The notes below the pieces were generated by a model. It saw only the letters and a program-made list of their open reading frames with translations, ran no database searches and had not been told where the DNA came from. 64,000 nt of DNA from Neospora caninum Liverpool (taxonomy: Eukaryota > Apicomplexa > Conoidasida > Eucoccidiorida > Sarcocystidae), in contig NC_018397.1 of assembly GCF_000208865.1 (NCBI RefSeq), positions 1,674,001 to 1,738,000 of the forward strand. Reading direction: 5' to 3'. Shown piece by piece: positions 34,501 through 46,219 of this stretch. The position numbers and the translations under genes were made by a program. The number at the start of each line of letters is the position of its first letter. Within the stretch, counting starts at the first letter, position 1.

Positions 34501-37500
34501 GTGCCCGTTCCTTTGTCTCATTTCTTCTCTTATTCTTCTTTGCTTCGTCTTCTCTTCTTCCCTTCTTGCCGTCTTTGTCTCTTCTTCCGCTCCTTCGTGT
34601 CTGCCTAGTCTCTGGCTCTTTCATTCCTTCGCTTTTTCTGTTTCTTAAACAGGCAGTTCCCTTTTCCATCTTGCGCAAACCGGTGTTTTCCGCAGAGCCG
34701 TGCCGTCTGCGGAGCCTTACCATTTGCGGAGAGCGCGTTGTTTTCTCTTCTTTCTTTCAGTTTTTGCAGCCCCATCCGCGCCTTCCCCCTCTCTGCTGGA
34801 GGCGTCGAGTCACCTCCGCTCTCTCTTTCGACCGCCAAAGCAACCACCCAAACCGAATAACGAAGGCCAGGCTTCCTTCTCTTCCTCCTCGCCTCCCTGT
34901 TCTCTCGCGTCTCTCCTCTCTTCTTCTCTCTCTTCTTCTCTGTCTTCTCTCCGTCGGGGGGGGGCCAGCGATGGGCGACTCGCTGGCAGAGCGACGCAGC
35001 CGGAGGGAGAGGAAGCGAAAGAAAGCATTCTGACAGTCGAGGAGATTGTTGCGCAGCGCAAATGTTCCTTACCGCCTTCGCTAAAGAAGACGATCGGTGA
35101 GAAGAAACAGCGGAGCCGTCCCTCGCTTTTCTTGCCGCACCGGAAAAACGCGTACCTCTAGGGTGCACGCAGAGCAGACAGGCAGTTGTTATTCCATTTA
35201 TTTTTACATAAAGCGTATACATCCCACCGGTTTTGGAAGGCCCTCCATTTTTTACCAGCGAATTGGTTCCCGGCGTATTTTAAAAATAGAGCGTGGTTAA
35301 AAAGCGCTCCACAGCGGAGCCCACAGGAAACAGTCTCGTTTCTTTCACCTGTCGATTCATATATTTGCGTCGATTCAACAAAAGGTGGATATGGATCTAC
35401 AGATGCACGTGTGTATCCATTCTTTGACGTGCAGTGCTCTATTTCTATGCATGCCTGTCCATCTATCTGTTTAATTCTGTCTATCAACCTATATACATAT
35501 ATATATATATATATATATGAATTTGCATTTATCGTTATCCTTCCATCTATTTAATTCTACTATCAACCTGTGAATATGTGTCTGTATTTGTCTCTCTGTC
35601 CATGCGGATTTGCCCACATGTTGGAAATCCAAGAGACACACAAACGCGCCGATCCCTGGCGCAGTGTCGGCGGATAGGCGTATCTCCGTTCCTTTGTGGA
35701 GCCTTTTGTTTTTCTGGGCGTTCTCGCCTGTTTTCTGTTTCGTTTTTCTATGGTTCGAGGGGTGTCGTCTTGTTTTCTGTGTTCGCGTTCCAGGGATCTT
35801 CCTGTCGGCGATTCGACGCGCGAGCCCAGACAAAACGAGCTTTCTCCAGGCCTTTCGGGAGCGGCTGCTGTCCTGCTCCCTCAACTCCGTCCACGCCGAC
35901 CTCATGTTGTGAGCAGAAAAGAGACGGCGGAGAGATTCCACGACTGCCTGCGCAGAGATTTTTGCACCAGGTTGACTCGGCGGGCGCGACGAGGGTTCGC
36001 TCGCCCCGTCCGTTGTCCCCGTTTACGTCGAGATGCACACGCCACCAGCGAGGGCGAGCAAATAAACAGAACGGCAGACCGAGCCGCCATGGCAGGGGAG
36101 GCGGGAGAGAGAGGAGCGAGATCGTCGTTGTTTCTCTCCGGTTTTTATCCTCTGCTGGCCTTCGCAGGGAGGTGGTTCCCGATTTGGGCGTCGTCGGTGC
36201 AGAGAAACAGCAGCTTTGGAGAGAAGGCGAAAAGGCGCTTGCGAGGAGCCTCGCGGAAACGCAGGAAAAACTCGCACGAATCAGACCCGCGCCCGCCGCT
36301 GACCTGCGTCTGTCGGACGAGGAAGTGTTTCTTCAACTGGTTCGTCCACACCTTGCCTCCTCGCGTGGAATCACGAATCTCTACTGGTTCGCACCAAGAA
36401 CTCGATTTTCCACCGGCGGACACTCAGACATCTTTCGAAATACAGACTCGTACTTTCCTCATATATAGATAGATAGATATATATATGTCGGTGCACGAAG
36501 ATGTGCGTATACATGTGGGAAGACATTTGTAGTTTCACTCATTTCTGTGTGTACTTGTGGGCCCGGTGGGTGGTTTTGTGGACGCCTGTGCTTGCGCTTG
36601 CGTGACGGTGATCGACGCATGCCTCCGTTTTTCTGTACGGAAACGTAAAAGTGTGAATATACCCTCCTCCCCGCACGCACCCGCTTACACTTGTGCGCGT
36701 CTAAGAGTATAGACACTCCAAAAGCTCTGTCTGTCTCGTTGTCGCGGCGTGTGCACTCCTCGAATGTAGACCTTCCAGTAAATTCTTAGGAATACGGTAA
36801 AACTTGGATACTTGCATGCGTGCATTTGCTCCCCTTTCTGCGTGTGTGTTTTATTGCTTGTTTCAGGTGTTTTCCTTCAAGAGTCTTCGAGACCGTGTCG
36901 AACTCCTTCAGTTCCTCAGCGAGAAACACCTCCATCCTCTCTTTGCGTCTCTCTCTGCAGTAAGGTTTTTCTCTCTTCTTCCCTTCTCTTTCGCATACTC
37001 TCGGCAGTTTGGTTTTTTGGTCCGCCACGTCCTCCGACGGAGGTGTTCAGCCCGTCGCTTTTGCAGGCTTTTTCGTCAGTGTGCGTTTTCTCCCTACACG
37101 CGCGAGGTCTTCTGTCGCTTTTTCTCGACGTAGTTGTCTCTCCAAGAAGCCCCTTTCTGGAGGTTTCTTTCGCGAGCGGATGCACATCCGCTGCGGAGAC
37201 AAAACCGTGCGAAAGCGTTGTTCACCACCTAAAGGAGACCAGTGCTTTGGGCTCACGTCCATCCTCCGCCACGCGCGGCGTCTCGGGGTCTCTCTGGTTC
37301 CTTTCCCCACGGCTTACCTTCTGTCTTCATGTCTCTTTCCCTCTGTCTGTGTCGTCCTTCCTCTCTGTCTTTCTCCCGCTCTTGCCGCGCTTCTCTGTGT
37401 CCGCCTCCCTTTCTTCCGCTCTTACTTTTGTCTTCCGCTCTCTCTTTTGGACACGACCCTGTTGTCTCCTTTCCTCTCCGCGCGTTTCCTCCGAACAGCG

Positions 37501-40500
37501 ACTGCGAGTCAAGGTCGAAGCATTGCATTTGCTGAAGGCGAAGGCATCTGCGTTGCGGCTCTTCTTTGCGGTACGCTTGTCTCTCTGTTCTTCCAAATCC
37601 GAGAAAAACCGTGTTGTCTTTCAGTGCCTTCGCCGAGAAGACCGCACAAATGACTGAAGGAGACGGTTCTGACCTACACAGAGGAGAAAGCGTTGAAGCG
37701 TTCCAAGGTGCCGAAAGCGCGGAGTGCAACTCCGCCGCTGAGAAGAAGGCGCCGCGTGGGGAGAAGCTGCAAAGCAGGCGAAACTTGATAAGCCTCGGAC
37801 CCCCCACTGGAATCGAAACCGAGTCGAGTGGAGATGGCCGCACTCTTGAGAGAGAATTCCAGTTCAGCAGGCAGAAAAAAGAACCTCTGGAAGGTCAACG
37901 AGAAAGGCAGAGAGTCAGACAGGAGGCAAAGAGAAAAGAAATCCAAGACCCGGGAGAGAGACCCGCTGCCGCCACACTCCCGCCTTATGCATGCAAAAGA
38001 TGTGTGGACGCCGTTCGAGTTTTGGCTCTTTTTTTCCATCGGCACTGCATGACCTCCCCTCTGTCTCCGTTTTTTTCAGAACCTCCTCGCTGCCGTGGAA
38101 ATCATAAATCAAGAGGAATACGAGAAAGAAGAGAAGCGAGAGGAACACGCGGATGCACTGGAGAGGGACAGAGAGCTCGCGCGGACAGACACGAAAAAAG
38201 ACGACGCCTCGTCTCTCGCATCGTCGCGTCCTGCGTGGTTTCGCTGGACAGTGATGCTGCGAAAGGTACGACAGAACTCTGCCTGGAATAAATCGAACTT
38301 CTCGCTTTCAAACTGAGCCGAATCCGACATCAAACCATGTGCAAAAGCGCTCCTACGCATACACATATGCAGGTTGGAAAAAACTATATTTATCCATATA
38401 TTAATATATATATATATATATGTATATATGTATTCATGTACAAATGTATAGATATATGTTTGCGATTTGGACCGTCAATCAGTCAGTTCTAAGGAAGATT
38501 CCTCCTTTCCACGGATTCGGGGTTCTCGGCGTGAACTCTCTTTCTTCTTCAAGCAACGTACTAAAGTAAAATTTCGATATTTTGCTGCCCATCGCTTTGT
38601 GGGGCCGTCGATCGAATCATCTCTGTATGAACGTTTCTGTGCGGGGCCTTTGCATCTGTTTTATCTTGAGCGTTTGACGACCTGTCGGCTCATCGCGTTT
38701 TACTGTCTTCAGTTTCTGCTCGATGCTGCGTCTCCTGGTCTGTTCCCGCCGCCCCTCATGCCTGTCTCTTCTGCCGTTCACTCTCTTCCATTCGTCTTGC
38801 CTCTTCGCAGGCCGAGGACGACACCGGCAGTCGGCAGGACGGTTCAGCGAAACAGCGCGCGACCGCAAGAGCGGCCGAAGGAGACAAAAAAATTCCTATT
38901 CCCTTCTTCGCGGCCGAGAGACGAACCCCTTCGCTGCTGCGATCCCTCGCCGCCCACTCAGGTAAATTGGAAGCATACTCAGTCACAAAAAATATCTCTA
39001 TATACATAGACTTGTCCCACTATATCTATGTGGATACATGTGTGTATGCATGTATGCAGGTGTATATGTGCATGCGCACAGTTTCAGCAATTCCTGTTAT
39101 AGAGCTCTCCATATATATGTATATGGGGTACACACTGGCATCTAAGTACGCCTAAATCTACACATCCCCCCCCCCCCCCCATAGACATATATAGGTCAAC
39201 GTGTTTTTATTGATGCTTGTGGGTAGGAGTGTTTATACTCGGTAGCATTTTCGTGCGTGCGGGATGTATCTGTGCTCACTGCCGGTTTCTCGTTTTATAT
39301 TTCAGGGCGCATTTTCGACAGTGGAGAGTTGTTGCTTCTGAAACGCGCAGGAGAGCATCCCATTGAAGATCTCCTCGATGAAGTGTCGCTGTTTGTGTCT
39401 TCGCTCCGAATTCTCGCGTGGGCTGTACACCATGCATTGCACGCAAGGAACGATGAAAAAGAAAAGCGAGAACAACAGATAGGGGAGACAGAGAAAAGAG
39501 AGTCAGAAGAGGGCGAAGGAAAATGCGAGAGAGGAGACAAACAGATGCGAGGACGCGAAGAAGAGGACAAAAGTGGAGAAAGAAAGGAACCGATTCGAGA
39601 GTCTCCTGGAAAAGATGTTTCGCTCGCTGGCCAACAGGCAAAGACGACAGGTGTATGTACACCTGAAAAGAACATGGGGTGCAATGCCTCGCCTTCCCTG
39701 CCTCCTCCCTGTGTTTTGGCGGTTGCACGAAAACTCGAAGCCTGCTGTCTCACAACTTCTGTTTCTTCCCTCGCACTGTGCACAGCTCCTTCACCAAGTT
39801 CTCTTTTGCCTTCGGCTTTTGCCTGTTCGTCCTCTTCTGCCTCCTCGACTCGCGAACCTGGGCGAGAAGACGGATTTCTTGCTCATGTCGACGTGTGCCT
39901 TTCTGCTCTGGTAGCGTCCCACCTGCAGCCGCTCCTCGCTTTCGCGCTCCAGGTCTCGTGTCTGTACACCCTGACGGTGCTTTGGCTCGGAGATCCCGAG
40001 CCGTTTCTGCCTCTTGTTTCGCTTTCCTCGCGGAAAACCCCCCAAAACCCGTCTCCGTTTGTTCCGCGTCTGCTTGCGTCCGAAACGAGCTTCCTGTCTT
40101 CCTTCTCTTCTTTCTTGTTCGCCTCCTCTCCCCTTTCGTCTCTGCTCGGTCCCTCTGTTTCATGCGCCGCGCCCGGTGCCGAGCCTCGCGGAACAGGCGG
40201 CGGCGAGTCGCTGGGAAACGCGCCGCTTTCCCAAAAGCCGCAGGACCGGGAAAACCTTTTTTCTCTCCTTTTCCGCTTCTTCGACAAGTACCAGAAGGCT
40301 GAAGAGAGCTTGCGGCGCCTGCAAAAGCCGGCCTCGCTAGGAGGGAGTCAGCAGCACGGGACGCGAGAAGCGAATGGAGAGGCTGGTGGCGAGAGGAAAG
40401 CGACGACTCCGTGGCGGCGAAAGCTGGAAGAAAAGGAACGAGAAAATGAATCGGCGGAGCGAGCGGAGAGAGAAAACTGTCTGGACGCGGACCGCGAGGA

Positions 40501-42139
40501 GGGCAGAAAAAGTGGAGAACCGCGAAGCAAGAGTGTCTCCTCGCTCGCGGCAGCCTGGATGCGCGGCAAGAAGATGCACCCGCCCACAGAGGCAGAACGC
40601 GAGGCCGGTTTTTTTTTGAAAGACCGAGACATGGGTGGCGTCTCTTTCGCACTCGCAGCACGAAGAAGGCGAGAGGGCGACGCAGGAGAGGCGAAGAAGG
40701 CGAGGACGACAGACGAAGAGGGTGAACGAGGACTGCCGAAACTCGACTTTGTCAGAGAGAAAAGGCCAACGCCCCTCTTCTCTCTCGGATCCTCTCTGAG
40801 ACAAGGACTCTCTTCAAAACGCCCAAGGTTCCCCGCGTCGCCGAGACCGTTCGGACTCCCGGCTCTGCCTTCGCTGGCGTCCGCAGTCTCCTCTTCCGCC
40901 GCTGCCTCGCCTTTTCCTGCTTCGCTCTCGGCGTCGGTCTCCTCTTCTGCTGCCGTGTCACCCTCCTCTTCTGCTGCCGTGTCACCCTCCTCTTCTGCTG
41001 CCGTGTCACCCTCCTCTTCTGCTGCCGTGTCGCCCTCTTTCTGTCCTTTCACGAAGAAACGAAAGACCGCAGCGTTCGCGGAAATGCAATCGACGCCTCC
41101 CTCTTGTGTCGCGCGCCTCCGCCCAAACCCTGCGCAGCAAAGGGAAAACGCGGATAACTCAACAGCCTCTCTACTCTCTCCTGCGTCGCCCCCTGTCGCG
41201 GCTTCCACATCTCTCTCGTCCTCTTCCTCGGCTGTCTCTTCTTCCTTTCCTGTTTCGTCTTCCGCTTCGGTCTCGTCTTCCGCTTCGGTCTGTTCCTCCT
41301 CTTTGCGCGTTTCTTTTGGGCGCTCGCCTCTGTGTGCCGAACCGTATGCGGCCGATGTCTGTTTTTCCAGTCCTCGCGCGTGCGGAGCTGACCGAGCCGG
41401 AACGGCTGGCGCGGCGGGGGCGGCGTCGCTGAAAATGCAGACCACACCTTTCGAGACGAGAGCGGCAGGCGCCGGGGCGCGTGGGGAGACTCCCGTCGAG
41501 ACTGAAGAGAACGGACAGGCGCGCGAAGCGGACCAGGGCGCGCGGCGAGAGATGCTGAACAGCCAAGAAGATCCGACAGAGAGCGCGTCTCCACACACCC
41601 AAGAGGACGGAGACAGGGAGCGGAAGCGACAGAACGCGCAGGGGGAAGACGGCCGAGGCAGATGGGTGTCGAGGCGAGTCGACGAGAAAGAAAACAGGAA
41701 ACTGAACTCGCCGTTCCCCTCTCCTGACCCCGAGCGAAGTCCTGTGCTCCCGCCGTGGGCGGATGCCATCGCCGAAATGACTGCACGGCGAAAGGAAACG
41801 CCTCGCAGAGAAGACGGGCGCCCGCGACGGGGAGAGACGCGCGAACGAGGAGAGACAGAGGGGAGAGGGGAAGGAAGAGACACATACGGGCGAGACGCAA
41901 AAGACCGAGACGGGGAGGCACGCGCGCCGCTTCGTCCAGGCTCTCCCTCTTTTTCGGGGCGGGGCAGCGCGCGACGAACTGGCGAAAGAGAAAGCGCGTT
42001 TTCTCTTTGGGGTCTGACGCGCGAGATTGACGGAAACAGCATCGCAACGCGAGGTGGAGAACTCGAACGCGAGAGCGCGGGCGAAGGCTGCTCGTACACC
42101 CCCGTTCGTTTTGGGCGCAGAGATCGCCACGTCGCCTGA
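28547..42139 (+). CDS. Giant divergent formin-like protein (FH1-like segment, FH2-like fold), 3,279 aa, 9 exons
   Basis: Exons: 28547-34436, 34770-35096, 35794-35908, 36168-36339, 36867-36959, 37499-37570, 38080-38265, 38811-38961 and 39306-42139; all GT-AG, every phase agrees. The ATG sits in AAAAAATGG. Residues 1-1960 are low-complexity: Ser/Pro blocks, a long Glu/Lys/Gly-rich block (about 350-640), a coiled coil near 1515-1550 (EERRILLEKLGILEEK) and a short proline run near 1741 (RPRPPGPPPPKGRKPP) like an FH1. The small exons encode helices that line up with formin FH2: KTIGIFLSAIRRASPDK with the RA-N-x-x-IFLSSFRMP helix; DEEVFLQLVFSFKSLRDRV with SEQF...VPRLRPRL; then LKAKASALRLFFANLL and VEIIN where formins have LLELxLxxGNxxN. 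A late helix (NLFSLLFRFFDKYQKAEESL, about 2650) matches the FH2 tail. The GN pair is lost. FH2 dimers nucleate and cap actin filaments; activity here is unproven. Confidence 0.8.
31016..31074 (+). repeat. 18-bp tandem repeat in coding sequence, about 3 copies
   Basis: Repeats of a TCTTCTTCTCCTGTTCTT-type unit encode SSSPVL in tandem within the Ser-rich part of the giant gene. Confidence 0.8.
35490..35518. repeat. (TA)n microsatellite in intron 2 of the giant gene
   Basis: Long TA run in the intron 35097-35793. Confidence 0.9.
36460..36486. repeat. TA/GATA microsatellite in intron 4 of the giant gene
   Basis: ATATATAGATAGATAGATAT followed by more TA in the intron 36340-36866. Confidence 0.85.
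38403..38430. repeat. (TA)n microsatellite in intron 7 of the giant gene
   Basis: TA run then TGTATATATGTAT within the intron 38266-38810. Confidence 0.9.
39166..39180 (+). repeat. Poly-C run in intron 8 of the giant gene
   Basis: Fifteen C in a row in the intron 38962-39305, beside CATG/TA-rich sequence. Confidence 0.85.
40939..41034 (+). repeat. 24-bp tandem repeat in coding sequence, 4 perfect copies
   Basis: Four copies of a 24-bp unit (CTCCTCTTCTGCTGCCGTGT plus CACC) in frame in the last exon of the giant gene encode tandem SSSAAVSP octapeptides. The fourth copy changes CACC to CGCC. Being identical at third positions, the copies look recent and are likely to vary between strains. Confidence 0.9.
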
Positions 42140-43194
42140 GGAGAGACGCGAGCAGGGAGAGGCAGGAGAGAGAGAGAGAGGAGGGGTAGGCGGGGAGCGG
42201 TGAAGACACGGAGGGGGAGGACGAAAAAGAGACAAGAGGTTGCAGAGGATACCGGGAAAACATCATTTGAAAGACACAGAGGAAGCGCGAATCGACGAGA
42301 AACAGCTCGGCAACGAGAGAAGAGGAAGACAGGGGGGAAGGAGCGGAAAGTTAGGAGACTAGGTTAGGCGGCAGTGGAGAGAGAGCGTGCAAAGAAAACG
42401 GGAACAGGAGAACACGAGGAACACGGGGGAAAAGCGCGAAACGCGACTGTGTCTATGCATGCGTCATTCCATGTCAACTGCTTTGTCACTTTCTTGGCTT
42501 TTGAGAAACGAAACTTTTCAATAAGGAACTCAGGTCCTTGCGTACTGCCTGTCTCCATCCTTGTCACTCTGTTGCCCTTTCCCTGTTTTTATTTTATCCT
42601 TCCTCTCTTTCTTTTCTCTCCCTCGTTGTTCTGCGCTCTCTTTCACAGTTCTGTCCCTCCCCTTTTCTGGTGCTCGATGCTCCTGTCTCACGAACTCGTT
42701 ACTCTCCCCACTTGACCACCTTCCTTTTCTTCTCCTTTCAACAACGGAGCGAAACGAACGCCTGCTGTCTCATCTCGCCTTCGTTTTCGCCGCCTCTCCA
42801 ACTCCCCACAGCCCAGTCTCACAGCAGTCTCTCTGGGTGCAGCTACACATGTATATATATTTTTTTACGAATAAATAAATATGTACGTTTATCTACCTAC
42901 ACATGCACACATATATACATATCGACCTTGCACGGATATGAAGGTTCAGAAGATAGGGACATACCAGCACCAAAATATATACAAATGTACGTGCCCATAC
43001 ATTATGTACATGCCTACACGTATGTCAGCAAGGCGATTTAAACATACATACAGATATAGACGTGCAAGTATACGTGCGCATTTGTGTGTACCTTTTTTCC
43101 CCCCTTTCCAAGTGTGTGTGTGTGTGTGTCTCCGCCGACTCGCATGTTTCACATGTAGTATGTCATCTACGGAGAACTCTTAATCGACATATCC

Positions 43195-43225
43195 ATATAT
43201 ATATATATATATATATGCATATATA
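43195..43225. repeat. (TA)n microsatellite, intergenic
   Basis: TA run between the convergent formin-like and dehydratase genes. Confidence 0.9.
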
Positions 43226-43628
43226 AAGAGCATGCATCTATCTACATACACATGTACAGGCCGATTGTTCTTGCGGCTTGTGCGGTGAGACTGTGGTGGA
43301 AGTTCTCGGCGCCCCGTGCTGACTCGCGGCGCTCGACTGCATGTGTGCATCGCTTTGAAAGGGAATCGAGAGCTCTACGAATTCCTCTACCCTATTTTTG
43401 CCTGTCCCTTCCACTTTCTCGGGAAGCTCGGAGTTGAGGCGAGAAGATAACCCGACAAACTTGTTGGACGCATCGACGTCAACTCTGTGAACACTGCGGT
43501 GTGTAGACGTGGCCTTGTCCTTTCCGCCGTCCAAATCCATACAAAAACATATGCGCCGCAACCACACATTTTTGTGCACTAGTGCATATATAGATATGCA
43601 TAAATAGATTTTTATGATGCACGTGCAT

Positions 43629-43631
<3 letters not shown>

Positions 43632-43660
<29 letters not shown>
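43632..43660. repeat. (TA)n microsatellite, intergenic
   Basis: Second TA run, about 490 bp from the dehydratase stop codon. Confidence 0.9.
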
Positions 43661-43662
<2 letters not shown>

Positions 43663-44148
43663 AATACGAGGTTCTTTAGTAAAGGAAGTGAAGGAGATAG
43701 AAGGCTGGACGCAGTCGCTCGAGCAACAGCGTGAAAGATCTTTCAAATTCTTTGCTTTTCCTTCTACACGTTGGAACCTTTCCATGAAATGCAGTGGCTC
43801 AGAAAGTCACAAGAGAGGAAAAGGCAGGAACTCAACGTGGGACGAGGACGCGAATGCGATGAAGAAATCCAGCAGAAGCAGACACTGGAGACGCGAGAAA
43901 AACAGACAAGATGCAGGTGTGCTGTCTCAGGAGTCTCCCCCGGTCGTTTTCCAGTTTCGCCTGCAAAAACGCCGTGGCTTCTTTTCGTCCAGATTTCCGG
44001 CTCTGCCGACTCTTCCTTCGTAACCTCTCGGTTCTTCCGTCTCTCTTTTTTTCTTCACGCTCGGTCTCAACCCCTCCTTCTTTCCTACGTCTCGCTCTTT
44101 CTCTGTCTCAGCCCGTCTCTCTCTTTCTCTTTCTCTCCTCTCTCTGCT

Positions 44149-46219
44149 TCATTGTCGTTTCTTCTCTTCGGCTCCAGCGCCGTAGAGATTCTTCTTCCGC
44201 TGCTGGAGCATGTGGGTGTAGAGCATGAAGCTGCCGGGAATGTACGCCAGCAAAATGAGGACGTACAGGCAGTGGAGGTTGACTTCGAAGTTGAGTGTGT
44301 TGGGCATCGGGACGGGGTAATGCGCAAAATGAGGCAACTGAAGCGTGGGCAAGGCGCTCAGCATGCACACCACCTCGCTGGTGATGCCCACCGGATACAG
44401 GAACGTGAAACCTGAAAACATAAACGCGCATGCACAGAGACACCCCCGTGTCGGTCGGGTCTCAAGTCCACACGACGACGCGTCAGCGAAGCCAGGAACG
44501 AAGGTAAGACGGTGAAGCCGCACGAGAAGAAAGTGAGGAAAGCGGGTCAGCGATGCAGACACTGAGACAGGGAAGAGAGCAAGAGAAGGCTGAAGAGACA
44601 GCTGGGAAGCGAACCAAGGACGGAACGAGCAGAAGAGACGACAGGAGGACTGACGAAGGGGAGAAGGAAGAAGAGAAGCGGTTTTGAGAGCGAACGACTT
44701 GGGGAGAAAAAACAGAGAACGAGAGAATAAGATCGAGAAGAAAGAACGGAAAAGAGAGACGCACCCGAGTATCGTAGCCATTTAAGGATCATCGGAACCT
44801 CCGTCTTGGCCTTGACTGCCGCCATAGCTGCCTCATCTCCAAACGCCTTCTTTGCCTCCCGGTGGTGAATGCAGTGGAGCAATTCTTGTGCGCAGAAGAA
44901 CGGGTAGCTGAAGAAACAGCCAAGACACAGATCGACAAAGTGAAGAGTCTGGCCGGTCGGAAAAGAACACGTTTTCCACCGAAAACTCGCGATGCGTCGT
45001 CCCATCTGCTTTCTGGTCTGTGGAGTCCACTTCTCTGCGTCGACGGTGTCGTCTCTTCCCGGTCTCTTCCTCGCTTTCTCCCCTTTCGTGTTCTCAACCT
45101 TCGCTCTCTACTCTCTCTTCCTCTCCCTTGGTATGTCTTTCTCGTGTGCTCCTTCTCGTCCCGTCTACGCTCTCGTCGGCTCTCCCTCGATCTTGCCTTT
45201 CCCTCGTTCTCCTCCTCCTCTCTCCCGCCGTTCTCGCTCTTCTCTCTCCGCTTCCATCGGACCTCACCGGAGCAGCTCGGCTAGACACCACGCGGCGATG
45301 AGGCTGCCGAAGGCGGCGGTGTCGTGCGTCTCAGGAACGTGCCGGAAGAGAAACAAGACCAGTTGAATGCGTGAGAACACCTGGACAGAGAAGGGAGAAT
45401 GCGGCCAGGGAAGGCAACAGACACGATCTGAGAGAATGGAAAAAAAGGAGACACTGCAGACACTGAAGAGGAGAGAGGCGAAACGGGAAAAGAGCTAGAC
45501 GCGTCCAGCGCACCCCTTTGAGAGATCAACGCAGCATGTTCCTCTCCCTCAGAGCACGACTCTCTCTCTCAGCGGTGTGTCAGTGCAGCCGAAAAGGAAA
45601 TGTGTCGCGATGAAGAGAACTTGAGGGAGAGCGCAACGTCCTCGACACGCGAGAAAGACCAGATCCAGGCAACCCTTTCAACGATCGAGTCCTCGCCTTT
45701 CTCTGCTCCGTTCTTCTCTTCTCGCCCCACGTGTCCTCCCCTCTGACTCCCCCTCTTCACTTCTTTTCCTCTCCTCAGCTCTCGCCTTCGTCCCCTTCTC
45801 CTCGATGTCAGTAGCTCCCCAGAAAAAGGTAGTTTGTAGAAACCTTCTCCTTCTTCCCCTGTCCCGTGCTGGTGTTTTCCCCTGGTTTCCCTTTTTTGTT
45901 CTTGTCTCACTTGAGTCAGCGTGGTCATGACGCCGCTGCGCACGATCCCTGCGGCTGCGTGGACGACTTCCATCGCCTGCATGCTCTGGGCGACTGTGAG
46001 GGGAAACTCAAGCGCGCGGTAGAGAGAAGGTGCGGCGAAGTCGGTCCACGAGGACTTCTCCAGAGTGTGTTGCACAAAGAGAAAGAAGACGTAGCCCCAA
46101 GCAGCAGTCGCGACGCAGTTGTACAAGAAGAGATAAAGGTGAGCTGCCAGCGACGGAGGCCGCACAACCGGATCTTTCTTCGCAGCGACAGGTGACGCTG
46201 CAGGAGCTGCTCCTGCCAT
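44149..46219 (-). CDS. Very-long-chain 3-hydroxyacyl-CoA dehydratase (PTPLA/HACD/Phs1 family), 275 aa, 4 exons
   Basis: Third step of the ER fatty-acid elongation cycle: removes water from 3-hydroxyacyl-CoA to give trans-2-enoyl-CoA. Exons 46219-45911, 45380-45268, 44907-44765 and 44411-44149; GT-AG, phases consistent, stop TGA. The chain starts with an Ala/Pro-rich leader, then HLYLFLYNCVATAAWGYVFF (first TM), the family signature ALEFPLTVAQSMQAMEVVHA, a segment ending AAWCLAELLRYPFF, and FTFLYPVGITSEVVCML. The last holds Tyr194 and Glu201, spaced seven apart like the catalytic Tyr/Glu pair of yeast Phs1. The final TM (LHCLYVLILLAYIPGSFMLY) is followed by a basic tail ending KKRQ, which fits a KKXX ER-retrieval signal. 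Length is normal. Probable partners are the ELO condensing enzymes, ketoacyl reductase and enoyl reductase of elongation, none of which is in this window. Confidence 0.95.

Larger units (their letters stand above)
42140..44148. other. Region between two convergent genes
   Basis: Holds the 3' untranslated regions of the giant gene (plus) and the dehydratase gene (minus). It contains several alternating purine-pyrimidine islands, including (TA)n at 43195-43225 and 43632-43660 and a (GT)n run near 43111-43130. No supported gene. Confidence 0.5.

Noticed and set aside
40348..42099. 583-codon open frame on the minus strand
   Set aside because: It is antisense to the last exon of the formin-like gene; it mirrors the Ser/Glu/Arg codon bias and has no domain features.
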